Program-made: the position numbers and the translations under genes
Source: Mytilus trossulus
Lineage: Eukaryota; Mollusca; Bivalvia; Mytilida; Mytilidae
Direction: 5' to 3'
Length of the DNA stretch: 64,000 nt
Assembly: GCF_036588685.1 (NCBI RefSeq)
Contig: NW_026963310.1
Coordinates: forward strand, 558,001 to 622,000
Shown: positions 54,905 through 64,000 of the stretch, one piece after another
Layout of the letters: the number at the start of each line of letters is the position of its first letter
Position numbering within the stretch: the first letter of the stretch is position 1
Notes under the pieces: generated by a model
What the model was told of the DNA's origin: nothing
What the model saw: only the letters and a program-made list of their open reading frames with translations
Database searches by the model: none

Positions 54905-56350
54905 CGCCCAGATAGTACGACTACATATATAAGCTGAGTTTCACATGGTATCAAGTTGATTTAAACCCGACCAGATACTAGTAATATATTGAAACTAATC
55001 ATGCAAATTGAATGTTTTCTTTGTATAAAATCAATTTAACGAAAAATCATGACTAACACTTAACTCGCTGCACTATATGTAATCGTTGTAATCGTGAGAT
55101 GTCAGACTAGATAGAATTCCGAGTACTTGATCCATCCATTCAGGGCACCGTAACAGCAAGATTGTTTACGTGATAACAAACATCTCAATGAAGTTTTGCA
55201 TGTGTGTTTTTTTTATATTCCATTAACGTGCCTCTTGATTTACAAGATGGTCCAAGACCACCATTGTCGTCCCTTGATTTTCAAATATAGTCCCTAGTGT
55301 TGACAGTGGGTTACTTGCCATTAATTTTTATACCCCTTCCAAATTTATTTCTCCATGTTCAATGCCTCAAATTGCAAGTAGGGGGATGAAATTACACTGT
55401 CAACAAATTTGGGTCCAGAATTTTAAAGGAAAGTAGTGATTTGGTCCAGCTTAAAAAGGTTGAAAATGAGCACTTCGGAAGATGTCAAAAGATTTCAAGA
55501 CGCCCTAAACATAAAATTGTCCATATTTTGAGTTAGAGGCGATGAAGTTTTCTATATATTTGATATAATTTGTCCCAAAAGTAGTACAACACACTGTAAA
55601 AGTTTCTTTGAGAAAGCGCAGGTGGGATTTTTTTTATTTTCATTTATGTTCTAAAAGAAATGCACTACGAATTAATTGTGTTCTCGGACCAGATGATGAT
55701 TTATATCAACAAGGGAATTTTCTCAGTGATATTAAATGCGATTAATAAATTAAACGGAACTACTGTAATATACTTTTGTTTACAAACAGCTAAATTAATA
55801 TCTATTTATGTTTATCCTAAAATTTACTTTCGTCAACAAAAAGATAATTTCATGAATAATTTGTTATTTCTACGAACGTGATATTTTGTATTATAGTAAC
55901 CTAATTTCATTTGAGGTGACTTATAGGTCCATTGGGCCGGGTGTATTAATATTTATCATATACATTGTATATGTATAATCTGTACATATTAACACATAAA
56001 AATATGTCACTATAACAAATGATTTACCTACTTACTTGCTTACTATAAGTTGCAGTTAAATAGGTGATAACTTCGGAAACTATAACATGCGTAGACGGGC
56101 CGGGGTTGGGGATGGCCATGGGAGGGGAGTTGTATGACTTACACCAGTGAATATTGGTTGTTATTTAGAATTAAATGCTTCCTTTTGCAGTAGCTCAATT
56201 TGTGTGAATCGCACTTTTAAGCGTTTTATAATCAAATTGTGCACAAGATCAACACTGTTACCAACATAAAAAAAAGTTATTAAAAGAAGCTTTTGATTCT
56301 TATTTTTTTATGCTATAACCATTACATTACGACAGTTCCCTTTTTTTTTT
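54905..56350. other. No gene seen
   Basis: AT-rich sequence with no domain-bearing frame. The phrase 'acgcccagatagtacgac' at 54,904 and scattered T-runs are all that stands out. Confidence 0.35.
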
Positions 56351-56354
56351 TAAA

Positions 56355-56525
56355 GAAGATTTGGTATGATTGCCAAAGCGATAATCTGCACTAGAAACTA
56401 AATGACACAGAAATTTTAAAACGACAATATGTTATCAAGTTCTGTAGCAATGAACAAGGTCCATACTGCATAGTCAGCTATAAAAGGCTCCGAAAAGACA
56501 AAACAAATGTTAAACAATTCGAATG
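56355..56525 (-). repeat. 'gttgtctcattggcaa'-family tail, minus strand
   Basis: 'atgattgccaaagcgata', 'atgaacaaggtccatactgc' and 'atagtcagctataaaagg' are the inverted landmarks of the family at 6.4 kb. Confidence 0.5.
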
Positions 56526-57065
56526 AGAAAATTAGTGCTTAGATTTGAAATTATATGAAACGCACGTTTATTAAGAACGGGGGAGATATTTGATTAAGGA
56601 ATGTTTTGAGATTGCTTTAAAATACTCGAAAGATTCTTCTGATATAACATAATTTGTTATTAATTTTTGCTCAAACTGAAGATATTTCTCATATTAGATT
56701 CAAAACAAACTTGATTGAAAAGATTTAGGTTCTGCAAAGTGTTTTTATTGGATGAAACATTAAAACGAGCAATTTGGACTGACTACCACTATTTGAAGAT
56801 AGTATTAACATAATGTAAGGAATGTTAGCCGTTTTCAAAAACACAACACGAGACACCTACCAACATTGAAAGGTTACATTTGATACACAAAATGCTAATT
56901 TGCTAACCGAGTCCCTCTGCACATACACCCTTTTATACATCTCTAACAAGTAAACAAGCAAACAACCCTTATATATATATATCATACAAGGAAACGAAAA
57001 CACAACTTTTATACATTCGACACAAGAAAAGAACACATAGCCTTTTAATATATGCCACACAAGCA

Positions 57066-57237
57066 ACGCAAACGTATTGTATTCATTGTCACATGTATTA
57101 ATCTGCATTATCTCCCTTACTCCATGTGTCATGTTATACATGTATGATTGATGGGTTATTTCCCTTTACTGTTTACCGCCTCACCATCATTATGAAATGT
57201 GCGTTTCTAACGAGAATATGTGTCATGTTTTATCTGC
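57066..57237 (+). repeat. 5' LTR
   Basis: Shares 'attgtattcattgtcacatg', 'atctcccttactccatgtgt' and 'ctttactgtttaccgcctca' with the right-hand copy. The left boundary is fuzzy ('caacgcaaacg' versus 'ttgcgccaatg'). The end lies near 'ctactggcg', next to the putative primer-binding site. Confidence 0.7.
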
Positions 57238-57353
57238 CTACTGGCGTGGCGACAGCGGTTTAAGAAACCCACATCTCAAATAACTCAACAATTTGAACAT
57301 TATTCCACTCTAAAAGTAAAAGGAGAGCCGGAAAATTTTGTCATTTTTTTCTA

Positions 57354-58060
57354 TTGTTGGACTTAACTGATCGTTACAAAATGGCAGGCACACGTGCTCC
57401 AAAACAATGGTCACTCTCAAAAGTTGAAACAATAACATCGTTTGAAGCATGGAGACAAAACTTACAATATACCTTGTCCCTTGATCAAAACTTCGCAGCG
57501 TTCCTTGTAGATGGATTTACATGGCTGAAGAAAACCAACGCCAATCCTTTACGAGGTATTGTTGACGATGGCGAGGCGGTTGCCGAAGCGAACCGACGAA
57601 CAGCAGCCCAAAAGTGCACACATTTGGACCTTATGCTTGGGAAAATAGCAAATTACTGTCCGATTATTTCAAGAAACACTATAATTAAAAAATTCAGCAT
57701 CCATGAATTATATTTGGCAGTCAATTCGTCTACACTACGGATTTCAGTCTACTGGTGGACACTTTCTTGATTTTAATAGCATCTTTTTGGAACCAGATGA
57801 GCGTCCTGAGGACTTATTTCATTGATTGGCTAGTTTTATTGAAGACAATATATGCTTCGTGCCGGTGGCAATATTCATCACCACGGAGAAGTACCTGAAG
57901 CCGACGAAGAACTATCGCCTTCTTTGGAAAACATGATTGTGCAAACTTGGCTAAGACTTATTAATCGTGACTTGCACAACCTAGTGAAGCAGCGATATGG
58001 AACTGAGTTACGGTCAAAAACACTAGCTTCTTTGAAACCTGAAATTTCACATGCTGACGG
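57354..58060 (+). pseudogene. Gag-like region of the LTR element, frameshifted
   Basis: The frame opens near 57,354 (ATG at 57,381) with '[20 protein letters not shown]' and '[20 protein letters not shown]', and stops at 57,770. A shift near 57,750 continues '[19 protein letters not shown]'; after a stop a third frame (from 57,852) gives 'MIVQTWLRLINRDLHNLVKQ' and ends 'ASLKPEIS'. The expected zinc knuckle is absent because the sequence jumps from here straight into late protease sequence. Confidence 0.65.
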
Positions 58061-58640
58061 TGTTACCCCGTTAAATATAGTTGGTGAATGTCATTTCACA
58101 CTTTCGAGAGACGGAATCGAGTTACAGTTAGAGGCCCTAGTAGTGAACGACTTGGACGTTGATATACTCGCCGGTATTCCTTTCATGTCATCGAACGACA
58201 TCGCGATTTTCCCTAGCAAACATAAAATCGTAATTCGCGACAAGGTAACTGTTATGTATGGTAGCCCAAACGAGGAACTTAACTCTAGTAATACTCGCGT
58301 ACGTAGAACACAGGCCTTTCTTATCCGGGCTCCATCAGCAAGTTCAGTAGTTTGGCCAGGATGTTACGGCGAATACGACATCCCATCGGAAATAGAATCG
58401 GATTGCATTCTCGCGGTCGAGCCTCACACTGACGCTTCTCGTACGAAAGATTGGCCCAGTCCCCAAATTGCCCAGTCCGTCGCAGGTAAATACGCATCGT
58501 GAATAACACGTCGGTACCGCAGGTCATACAACGAAATGAACATTTTTGTCGAGTACGACTCACGAATACCATAGACAACGCACCAATGGCTCCGGACAAT
58601 ATCCGTGACTTAAACCATTGTGGTGACGTCAGCCTATTCA
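58061..58640 (+). pseudogene. Retropepsin-like region lacking its active site
   Basis: 'GVTPLNIVGECHFTLSRDGI' and 'LEALVVNDLDVDILAGIPFM' followed by 'SNDIAIFPSKHKIVI' match the C-terminal half of a Ty3/gypsy-type protease. The D-S/T-G catalytic motif, expected just before this, is missing. The frame runs to a stop at 58,502; a shifted frame goes on to about 58,640. Confidence 0.65.
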
Positions 58641-58840
58641 TTTGCCGTGGATTCTTTTTCTAGAATCAACGCTTACTTAATTCGTCGCTGAAATGGACTC
58701 ACCATTTTATATTCTTTTGTTTCCTTTGTGTGCCTAATTGCATTAGGGTTGAATTGGCCAATTTACTGATTTCTGTTCAGTAATGGAATCAATTTAAAAA
58801 CTTACCTTTAATTTTTGTAATTTATATATGCTTGACTATG

Positions 58841-58913
58841 AGTCGAACCCGTCCATGAATTCTCTGAAGAGACACTAACATCAACATATCGACGAAACCT
58901 CTCGGCTACCAAT
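58841..58913 (-). repeat. tRNA-like SINE module
   Basis: The minus strand has a polymerase III A-box-like TAGCCGAGAGG and B-box-like GGTTCGACTC about 60 bases apart, with a long variable region as in tRNA-Leu/Ser. Acceptor-stem pairing is absent, so it is not a functional tRNA. Confidence 0.6.
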
Positions 58914-59038
58914 TGGTTACGATTTACATGTCTAATTCATATACATATATAAATGAATATTTGATATACATCGGTACAACAGACACACATGGATTGCACC
59001 TTTATATATACAATAATAGGCAATCGTATAGTATGTGT

Positions 59039-59106
59039 TGGTAGTCGCGAGGTTTCATGGATATGCTGAATGAGTTAGAACTTGTCGGGTAGGTTCGATT
59101 CCTGGT
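59039..59106 (+). repeat. tRNA-like SINE module
   Basis: A-box-like TAGTCGCGAGG and B-box-like GGTTCGATTCC with an AT-rich middle. It faces away from the module at 58.84-58.91 kb. Arms do not pair as in a real tRNA. Confidence 0.55.
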
Positions 59107-59727
59107 ATTTTTGTGTTGCTGTCCCTATTCTCTAGTTTTCCTGGTTTGTTTCTTGTTTTTTAAGATATTTTAGATATTTAGTTTTATAAAAGCGAGTCTG
59201 GTCGTTTATATCGGATCATTGTTAGCTATTCCTTATGTTTGAAAGGAAAATGTTAACATTATAGGTGTCAATTTTTGTTTTATAAATCAATATAGTATGA
59301 TTTAATCTGTTTATTCGCAAATTCCTATGTTAGAAAATCGTGATGTGCAAAGAATAAGACTTCTTGTTAGAAATTACGGACACATGCTTTATATATATGC
59401 TATATATATGTTTTTGTCAAGTTGTTGTCCCCGGCTTTGACACATTCTCCATTTTCAATCTCAATTTTATTAGAAATATGATCAAATAGGTCTCATTGTG
59501 TCAAAACGTATAATGTTCAGATGCCTGATAAATGAAAATCGTCAAGGGCAGACGTGTTGTGTAAAACATGTATTTGTCTTGTTTTAAACATTTAAATTTA
59601 ATATATAATTTGTTGTATGTAATGCATCGTTTGTCACGATAACATGGTTATTTAAACTCACTTACAATACCTTCTAATTAAGAATAGGCTTTAATTTTGA
59701 AAAGACACTAATCACAATAGTTTAAGT

Positions 59728-59830
59728 TATAGATACAATGGATAAGCGTTGATTCATGAAAAACAAACCATTCGCCCTGCGGGCTCATGGTTTCTTTTTC
59801 AAGAATCCACGCTTATCCATTGTATCTATA
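59728..59830. repeat. Palindrome H6
   Basis: The arms 'atagatacaatggataagcg' ... 'gattc.tgaaaaa.aaacca' mirror each other over about 45 bases. The tip 'CCATTCGCCCTGCGGGCTCATGG' is GC-rich. It sits at the right edge of the insertion into the LTR element. Confidence 0.8.
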
Positions 59831-59862
59831 TCACATAAAAACAACAAACTACATAGACTCCA

Positions 59863-60617
59863 CACATACTTCCCAATGTTTCAAACAAGTCTCTGTAGAC
59901 CCAGATAATTTACTTAGTCCAGATCTCCAAACCCAGTTTAATGAACTTCTTTGAAAGTTCAGTGAAGTTTTTAGTCCTAACTTTGAAGGTTATAATGGGG
60001 AAATAGGTCCTTTTGAAGCATCTGTTAATATGGGTCCTGTCCAGCCTCCCCAACGGAAAGGTAGAATGCCACAGTATTCAAAAAATAATTTGGTAGAACT
60101 CCAAAACAAATTTGACGAATTGGAATGTATAGGAGTGTTCCGTAAACCCGAAGACGTCGGAATTTCAGTCGAGTATATTAACCCGTCATTTCTTGTCAAA
60201 AAAGCTTCCGGTGGTTTCCGACTTGTAACAAAATTTGCCGATGTTGGCAGATATAGTAAGCCGCAACCTTCTCTTATGCCTGACGTGGATTCCACACTCC
60301 GTACGATCGCACAGTGGAAATATATAATCAAGTCTGATCTTACGAGCGCATTTTACCAAATCCCCCTGGCAAAAGATTCGATGAAGTATTGTGGAGTCGC
60401 GACCCCTTACCATGGAATTCGCGTATATACACGTTGTGCGATGGGAATGTATGGGTCCGAAACGGCTCTTAAAGAACTAATGTGTCGTATAGTGGGGGAT
60501 TTCTTACAAAAAGGTTGCGTAGCTAAGTTGGCAGATGACTTATGTTGTGGCGGTAATACCCCGGAGGAGCTTTCATACAATTGGGAGTGCGTTCTTCAGT
60601 CGCTACACACAGAGTAG
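59863..60617 (+). pseudogene. Reverse-transcriptase region of the LTR element
   Basis: 59,863-60,000 reads 'DPDNLLSPDLQTQFNELL', a stop, then '[17 protein letters not shown]'. The open frame 60,030-60,617 has the fingers, motif A ('[14 protein letters not shown]', catalytic Asp), '[20 protein letters not shown]' and the catalytic pair in '[11 protein letters not shown]', LADD instead of the usual Y-x-D-D. It ends early at 60,617, inside the thumb. The mutation load suggests no activity. Confidence 0.75.
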
Positions 60618-61358
60618 CAACACTAGCCTCGTGTCCCGTACCAGACACTGTGCGGGGTCTTCGATCATTTATTGGTTCGTAGAAGATGCTAAGCCGCGTC
60701 ATTCCGAATTGTTCCAACTTAATTGCCCCATTAGAAGAGAAAATAAGTGGTATGAAATCAGCTGACAAAATCATTTGGTCCGACATGCTAAGAGAACATT
60801 TCGAGTTTACCCAAAAGTCTCTGAGCTCCCGTAAGGCCATCACGCTACCTAAATGCAGTGATCAACTGTGGAAAGTCACAGACGGTTCCGTCACTAAACG
60901 CGATATCGGGGCGACCCTATACATAAATCGTGACGGTAAAGTGTCCTTTGCAGGAATTTCAGTGCTAAGTAGCGTAAACATCAAGTGTTGCGGCTACCGT
61001 GTGAAATCGAAGCGCTTTCCATTGTCGCTAGTGTCAAACATTTCAGTCCCTTTATTATCCAGTCAAAACTGCAACTAATGTGTTGACAGATAGTAAACCA
61101 TGCGTACAGGGATTTGAAAAACTATGTCGCGGTGAATTTTCGGTCAGTCCGCGTGTCACATCGTTTCTTTCTGTTGTAAACCGATACCAGGTCAGCGTCA
61201 ACCATTTATCCGGTCGTGCAAATATTCCATCCGACTTTGCAATCAGAAACGCACCCGTTTGTACAGAGCCTAATTGTCAGGTTTGTTGCTTTATATCGCG
61301 TACCGAAGATTCTGTCGTTCGAGCCGTAAAATATAAGCATTCAAGACGTTCTCAATGA
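60618..61358 (+). pseudogene. RNase H-like region of the LTR element, frameshifted
   Basis: From 60,686 'MLSRVIPNCSNLIAPLEEKI' (connection region), then 'DQLWKVTDGSVTKRDIGATL' with the first RNase H Asp in TDGS, which then loses frame. From 61,080 '[19 protein letters not shown]' (Asp in TDS) and '[20 protein letters not shown]' follow, then '[11 protein letters not shown]'. At least two frameshifts and a deletion lie between. Confidence 0.7.
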
Positions 61359-61369
61359 CAGATTTCGCT

Positions 61370-62810
61370 TACCTTTCACCACCAGGTCGGCCTGGATTAA
61401 TATTCAATCAGAATGCCCTGATCTTAGACGCACCCACGCTCATTTAAAACAATTATGGCACTCGGCCCTCCAAAAAACTGACAAACATCAAAGACGTCAA
61501 ACGTTACCTGAATGTCGCATCAATCGCCAAAGACGGTTTGTTAGTTGTTCGGCGTTGTGATCCTCTTGCTCCACCCAACGAGTTGATCATTGTTCCACGT
61601 AACGTTCTTGACGGACTCGTCACCGCTCTATATATTAAGTTGGACCATCCGTCAAAACACCAATTAAACCTCGTCTTAAAGCGTCACTTTTACGCTTTAG
61701 ACATGCCAAAGGCGGCCGAACAGGCTAGTGACTCCTATCACACATGCGCGTCTTTAAAACGGTTCCCTAAGAGCCTCGTCGAGCAGTCTTCAGAAGACCA
61801 ACCGGACTTGGTTGGCATATCTTACGTGGCCGACGTTCTTAAGCGCAACCGCCAGCTCATTCTGGTCATCAGAGAAACTGTAACGTCGTACACTAGTACA
61901 TGCTTTATCAAAGACGAAACACTAGGTAGCTTACAAGATGGGCTCATACACTTATTGATACCTTTAAACTTTAAAGCCTTAAAACGGTCCAAGTGTTGTC
62001 GTTCGAGTTGACCCGGCCCCGGGTTTTCGCCCTTTATGCGACGATTCATACTTAAAGCAACTCAACATATCAATTGAAATTGGCCGTGTTAAAAATCGGA
62101 ACAAAAATCCAGTTGCCGATAAAGCCTTCGCTGAGCTCGAAGACGAGTTACTTCGCAAGGAACGCGATCATTCTCCTCTATCTGAAAATACACTAGTTAT
62201 AGCTACTACGAGACTTAATTCTAGGCTTCGCCAGCGTGGATTGTCCTCCCGCGAACTATGGACTCAAAGAAGTCAGTTTACTCATGAACAGTTGCCAATT
62301 TCTAACATGAACCTTATTCGCGCACAGCACGAAGCTCGAAATAAAAATCACGGATTTAGCGAAAAGTCCAAATGCAGTCGACCCGGTCGTCCGACCCCTG
62401 ATATTGATATAGGGGATTTGGTTAACCTTTACACCGACAGATCAAAGACGCAATCGCGAGATCGGAAAAAATTATCAGGAAATCAACTCCGCGCCTCGTC
62501 CTACAAAGTAAAACTTTTGGAATGTTATAAAGTTTTAAACACTGTAAGTGCCCAGCAATATCCAAGATATTCTCCGAATGTGTACAATCAGGAGTCTGAT
62601 TCAGATGACCATGACGAAGATAGCCTTCCTAGGCCTTTCCGTGACCTACCACCAGATCACGCGGAGCCCCCGCCTATTCTTATTTGCGAAAATATCGATG
62701 ATGTTGAAAATCTGGACGAGCCGACTGCGCAACATGATAATAATCTCGAACATGACTTGACACTTACTAACTCGAGCACTGAACAACATAATAAGCGCGT
62801 TCTCCGTTAG
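61370..62810 (+). pseudogene. Integrase-like region of the LTR element
   Basis: The frame 61,538-62,011 has the N-terminal zinc-binding H-x3-H ('HPSKH') and '..YHTCASL', where the first Cys of C-x2-C is replaced by Tyr. The core's first Asp is in 'YVADVLKRN'. The frame shifts near 61,990 ('VVRVDPAPGFRPLC' in another frame, with the second Asp), and 'NPVADKAFAELEDELLRKE' carries the likely Glu. The last frame (62,241-62,810) is basic, then acidic, and ends 'HNKRVLR'. Confidence 0.7.
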
Positions 62811-63204
62811 CGCTCCGAATTGAAAACGCCAGCACGGTTTAAAGATTTCATTTCCTTTTTAGGTTTAATGCTCACTCGTCACCTTGGGTTAATTGTTTAC
62901 TTAGAGATACAACAAAATGTACGTCGTATTTCATTTACTGCTTATTTTATGTTTACTACAATGTATATGCACAGTATTTTTAGCTTAACTACTTATGTAG
63001 TAACATGCATTTGATGAAGATATAGAGACTTTAAAAAAGGAGAAGAAAAATAAATGTCAAAATTATTTTGTTTCTTATTGATAGCTATGTGTTTAGTTTA
63101 TGCATATTGATAACATTTATTTTCATTCGTGTTCTTATAATAACAGAGATTATTAGTTGACAATTGTAAAGAGAGAGAGAGACTTTAAAGGAGAAAAGAA
63201 GTTG

Positions 63205-63379
63205 CGCCAATGTATTGTATTCATTGTCACATGTATTAATCTGTATTATCTCCCTTACTCCATGTGTCATGATTATACATGTATGATTGATGGGTTATTT
63301 CCCTTTACTGTTTACCGCCTCACGATCATTATTAAATGTGCCTTTCTAACGATCACATGTGTTATGTTTTCTCTGCTTA
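63205..63379 (+). repeat. 3' LTR
   Basis: Right-hand copy of the LTR, ending near 'gcttactggcg'. About 12 substitutions and one indel separate it from the left copy. It runs straight into a truncated tRNA-like SINE at 63,380. Confidence 0.7.
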
Positions 63380-63480
63380 CTGGCGCAATGCGATTTGATA
63401 TTTCAGTAGCATGAGTTCGAAACTGGCGAGGGAAGAACAAAAAAAAATGCTAGCGCAAATATACATATCTAACATGGCTG
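63380..63480 (+). repeat. tRNA-like SINE, 5'-truncated at the 3' LTR
   Basis: 'caatgcgatttgatatttca', 'gtagcatgagttcgaa' (B box) and 'ggcgagggaaga' match the fuller copy at 63.77-63.9 kb. The A-box half is missing exactly where the LTR ends. Confidence 0.6.
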
Positions 63481-63772
63481 TAAACTTATGTTTAGACGAA
63501 TTATATTATACAGAATAATTATATTTTCCATTCAGCCTTGTATCACCATCACTTCTGGTGATCCGATGAGTACAATATGTTGTAGAGTCGTCACTGTTAA
63601 GACGATATAACTATTTCTGTGTCTGCATCTTACATTAATTTGAAGGATTATTTACAATAGATATTTCAGGTCATCTGAAACATTTCATCTTCATGCCTTA
63701 TGCTTGGTATTACGACGCTAGATAAACACTGTCGAGGAAATATAACACCGCCACTGAAAGCTCTATTTAAAG

Positions 63773-63900
63773 AGTCTAGGTGACCGAGCGGTATGGCATA
63801 GCCCAATGCGATTTGTTATCACGATATCTCAGTAGCATGAGTTCGAATCCGACGAGGGAAGACAACATAATTTGCTAACGTAAAGTGTGATTCATGGTAC
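63773..63900 (+). repeat. tRNA-Leu-like SINE
   Basis: A-box TGACCGAGCGG (63,781-63,791) and B-box AGTTCGAATCC (63,840-63,850), with a shared downstream tail 'gacgagggaaga' ... 'tttgctaacgtaaa'. Stems do not close as in a functional tRNA; it looks tRNA-derived. Confidence 0.6.
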
Positions 63901-64000
63901 GATAAGTTTATTATTACGCTTTTGATATATATGTTTGCTTCTCTTGTTAATGTACGTCAACCTCTTATCTTATCAGAGAAGAGATCTAACAAACTATTCT

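Larger units (their letters stand above)
58645..59850. mobile_element. ~1.2-kb insertion inside the LTR element
   Basis: It separates protease-like from reverse transcriptase-like coding sequence. Contents: a minus-strand tRNA-like module (58,841-58,913), a plus-strand one (59,039-59,106), a family-B tail end (59,410-59,470) and palindrome H6 at the right edge. At the left edge 'gattctttttctagaatc' and 'aacgctta' resemble one arm of H6. It is a nest of small elements; its exact limits are uncertain. Confidence 0.55.
57066..63379 (+). mobile_element. Broken LTR retrotransposon (Ty3/gypsy-like) interrupted by SINE-bearing sequence
   Basis: Two direct repeats of about 172 bases (57,066-57,237 and 63,205-63,379) flank gag-, protease-, reverse transcriptase-, RNase H- and integrase-like stretches in that order. 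By eye the LTRs are about 93% identical. 'TGGCGACAGCGG' just inside the left LTR could be a primer-binding site, and purine tracts at 63,030-63,050 and 63,170-63,200 could be the polypurine tract. There is no envelope-like frame. Frameshifts, stops, an internal deletion and a 1.2-kb insertion make it inactive. The order RT-RNase H-integrase and the protein wording fit a Ty3/gypsy lineage common in molluscs and corals, recalled, not searched. Confidence 0.8.

Noticed and set aside
57066..63379. Endogenous retrovirus with an envelope gene
   Set aside because: No envelope-like frame after integrase; the last frame is a basic/acidic integrase tail, so it is treated as an LTR retrotransposon.
63773..63860. 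Functional tRNA-Leu
   Set aside because: A and B boxes are good but acceptor and T stems do not pair; scored as tRNA-derived SINE.

Overview
The window reads as nuclear DNA of a bivalve mollusc, most likely a marine mussel (Mytilus or a close relative). It is AT-rich. Genes are split by GT-AG introns, and most of the sequence is decayed interspersed repeats of types I associate with mussel genomes: tails with a 'gttgtctcattggcaattat' motif, tails with 'cctgacttggtacagg', and blocks ending in (GACGAC)n plus an 'aggtgagc' hairpin. There is no sign of operons, ribosome binding sites, CRISPR arrays or intact RNA genes. The species call is inference.

Two host genes are well supported, both on the minus strand. 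(1) At 7.2-9.36 kb lies a large exon for a Mab-21/cGAS-like nucleotidyltransferase (cGLR type). It has the G-S motif, the D-x-D pair, a third Asp and a C-terminal helical repeat. Two candidate upstream exons at 10.4-10.7 and 11.2 kb join to it in phase. (2) From 52.3 down to 23.5 kb runs a gene for an SLC18B1-like (vesicular polyamine) major facilitator transporter. I could place 13 coding exons with splice sites; together they give one 629-codon frame with about 12 membrane segments, a long acidic N-terminal tail and a C-terminal di-leucine motif. A non-coding first exon near 52.3 kb is likely. A third, weak gene trace is a two-exon 3' end at 18.3-18.7 kb on the minus strand.

The rest is mobile DNA. 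0-5 kb: a duplicated repeat unit, one copy carrying a 208-bp TA-flanked miniature element, and a 760-bp relative of that element. 12-20 kb: reverse-transcriptase relics and their 3' tails, a 2.2-kb inverted-repeat element and palindromes. 20-22.7 kb: two tandemly structured repeats. Introns of the transporter gene: a 3.36-kb TA-flanked inverted-repeat element holding a roughly 430-bp satellite, a 2.0-kb element with 'CCAGTGGGATT' end arrays, a reverse-transcriptase relic and several palindromes. 57-63.4 kb: a broken Ty3/gypsy-like LTR retrotransposon, split between protease and reverse transcriptase by an insertion carrying tRNA-like SINE modules.

The most unusual signal is a set of long near-perfect palindromes (13.6, 19.2, 29.9, 41.0, 47.5 and 59.7 kb). 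Their tips are short and GC-rich, of a GAGCG-AGCGAG type. Two of them (41.0 and 47.5 kb) share their end sequence, outer flank and tip, yet have completely different stems. This suggests hairpin elements whose arms are made anew, perhaps by fold-back copying, rather than inherited as fixed inverted repeats.
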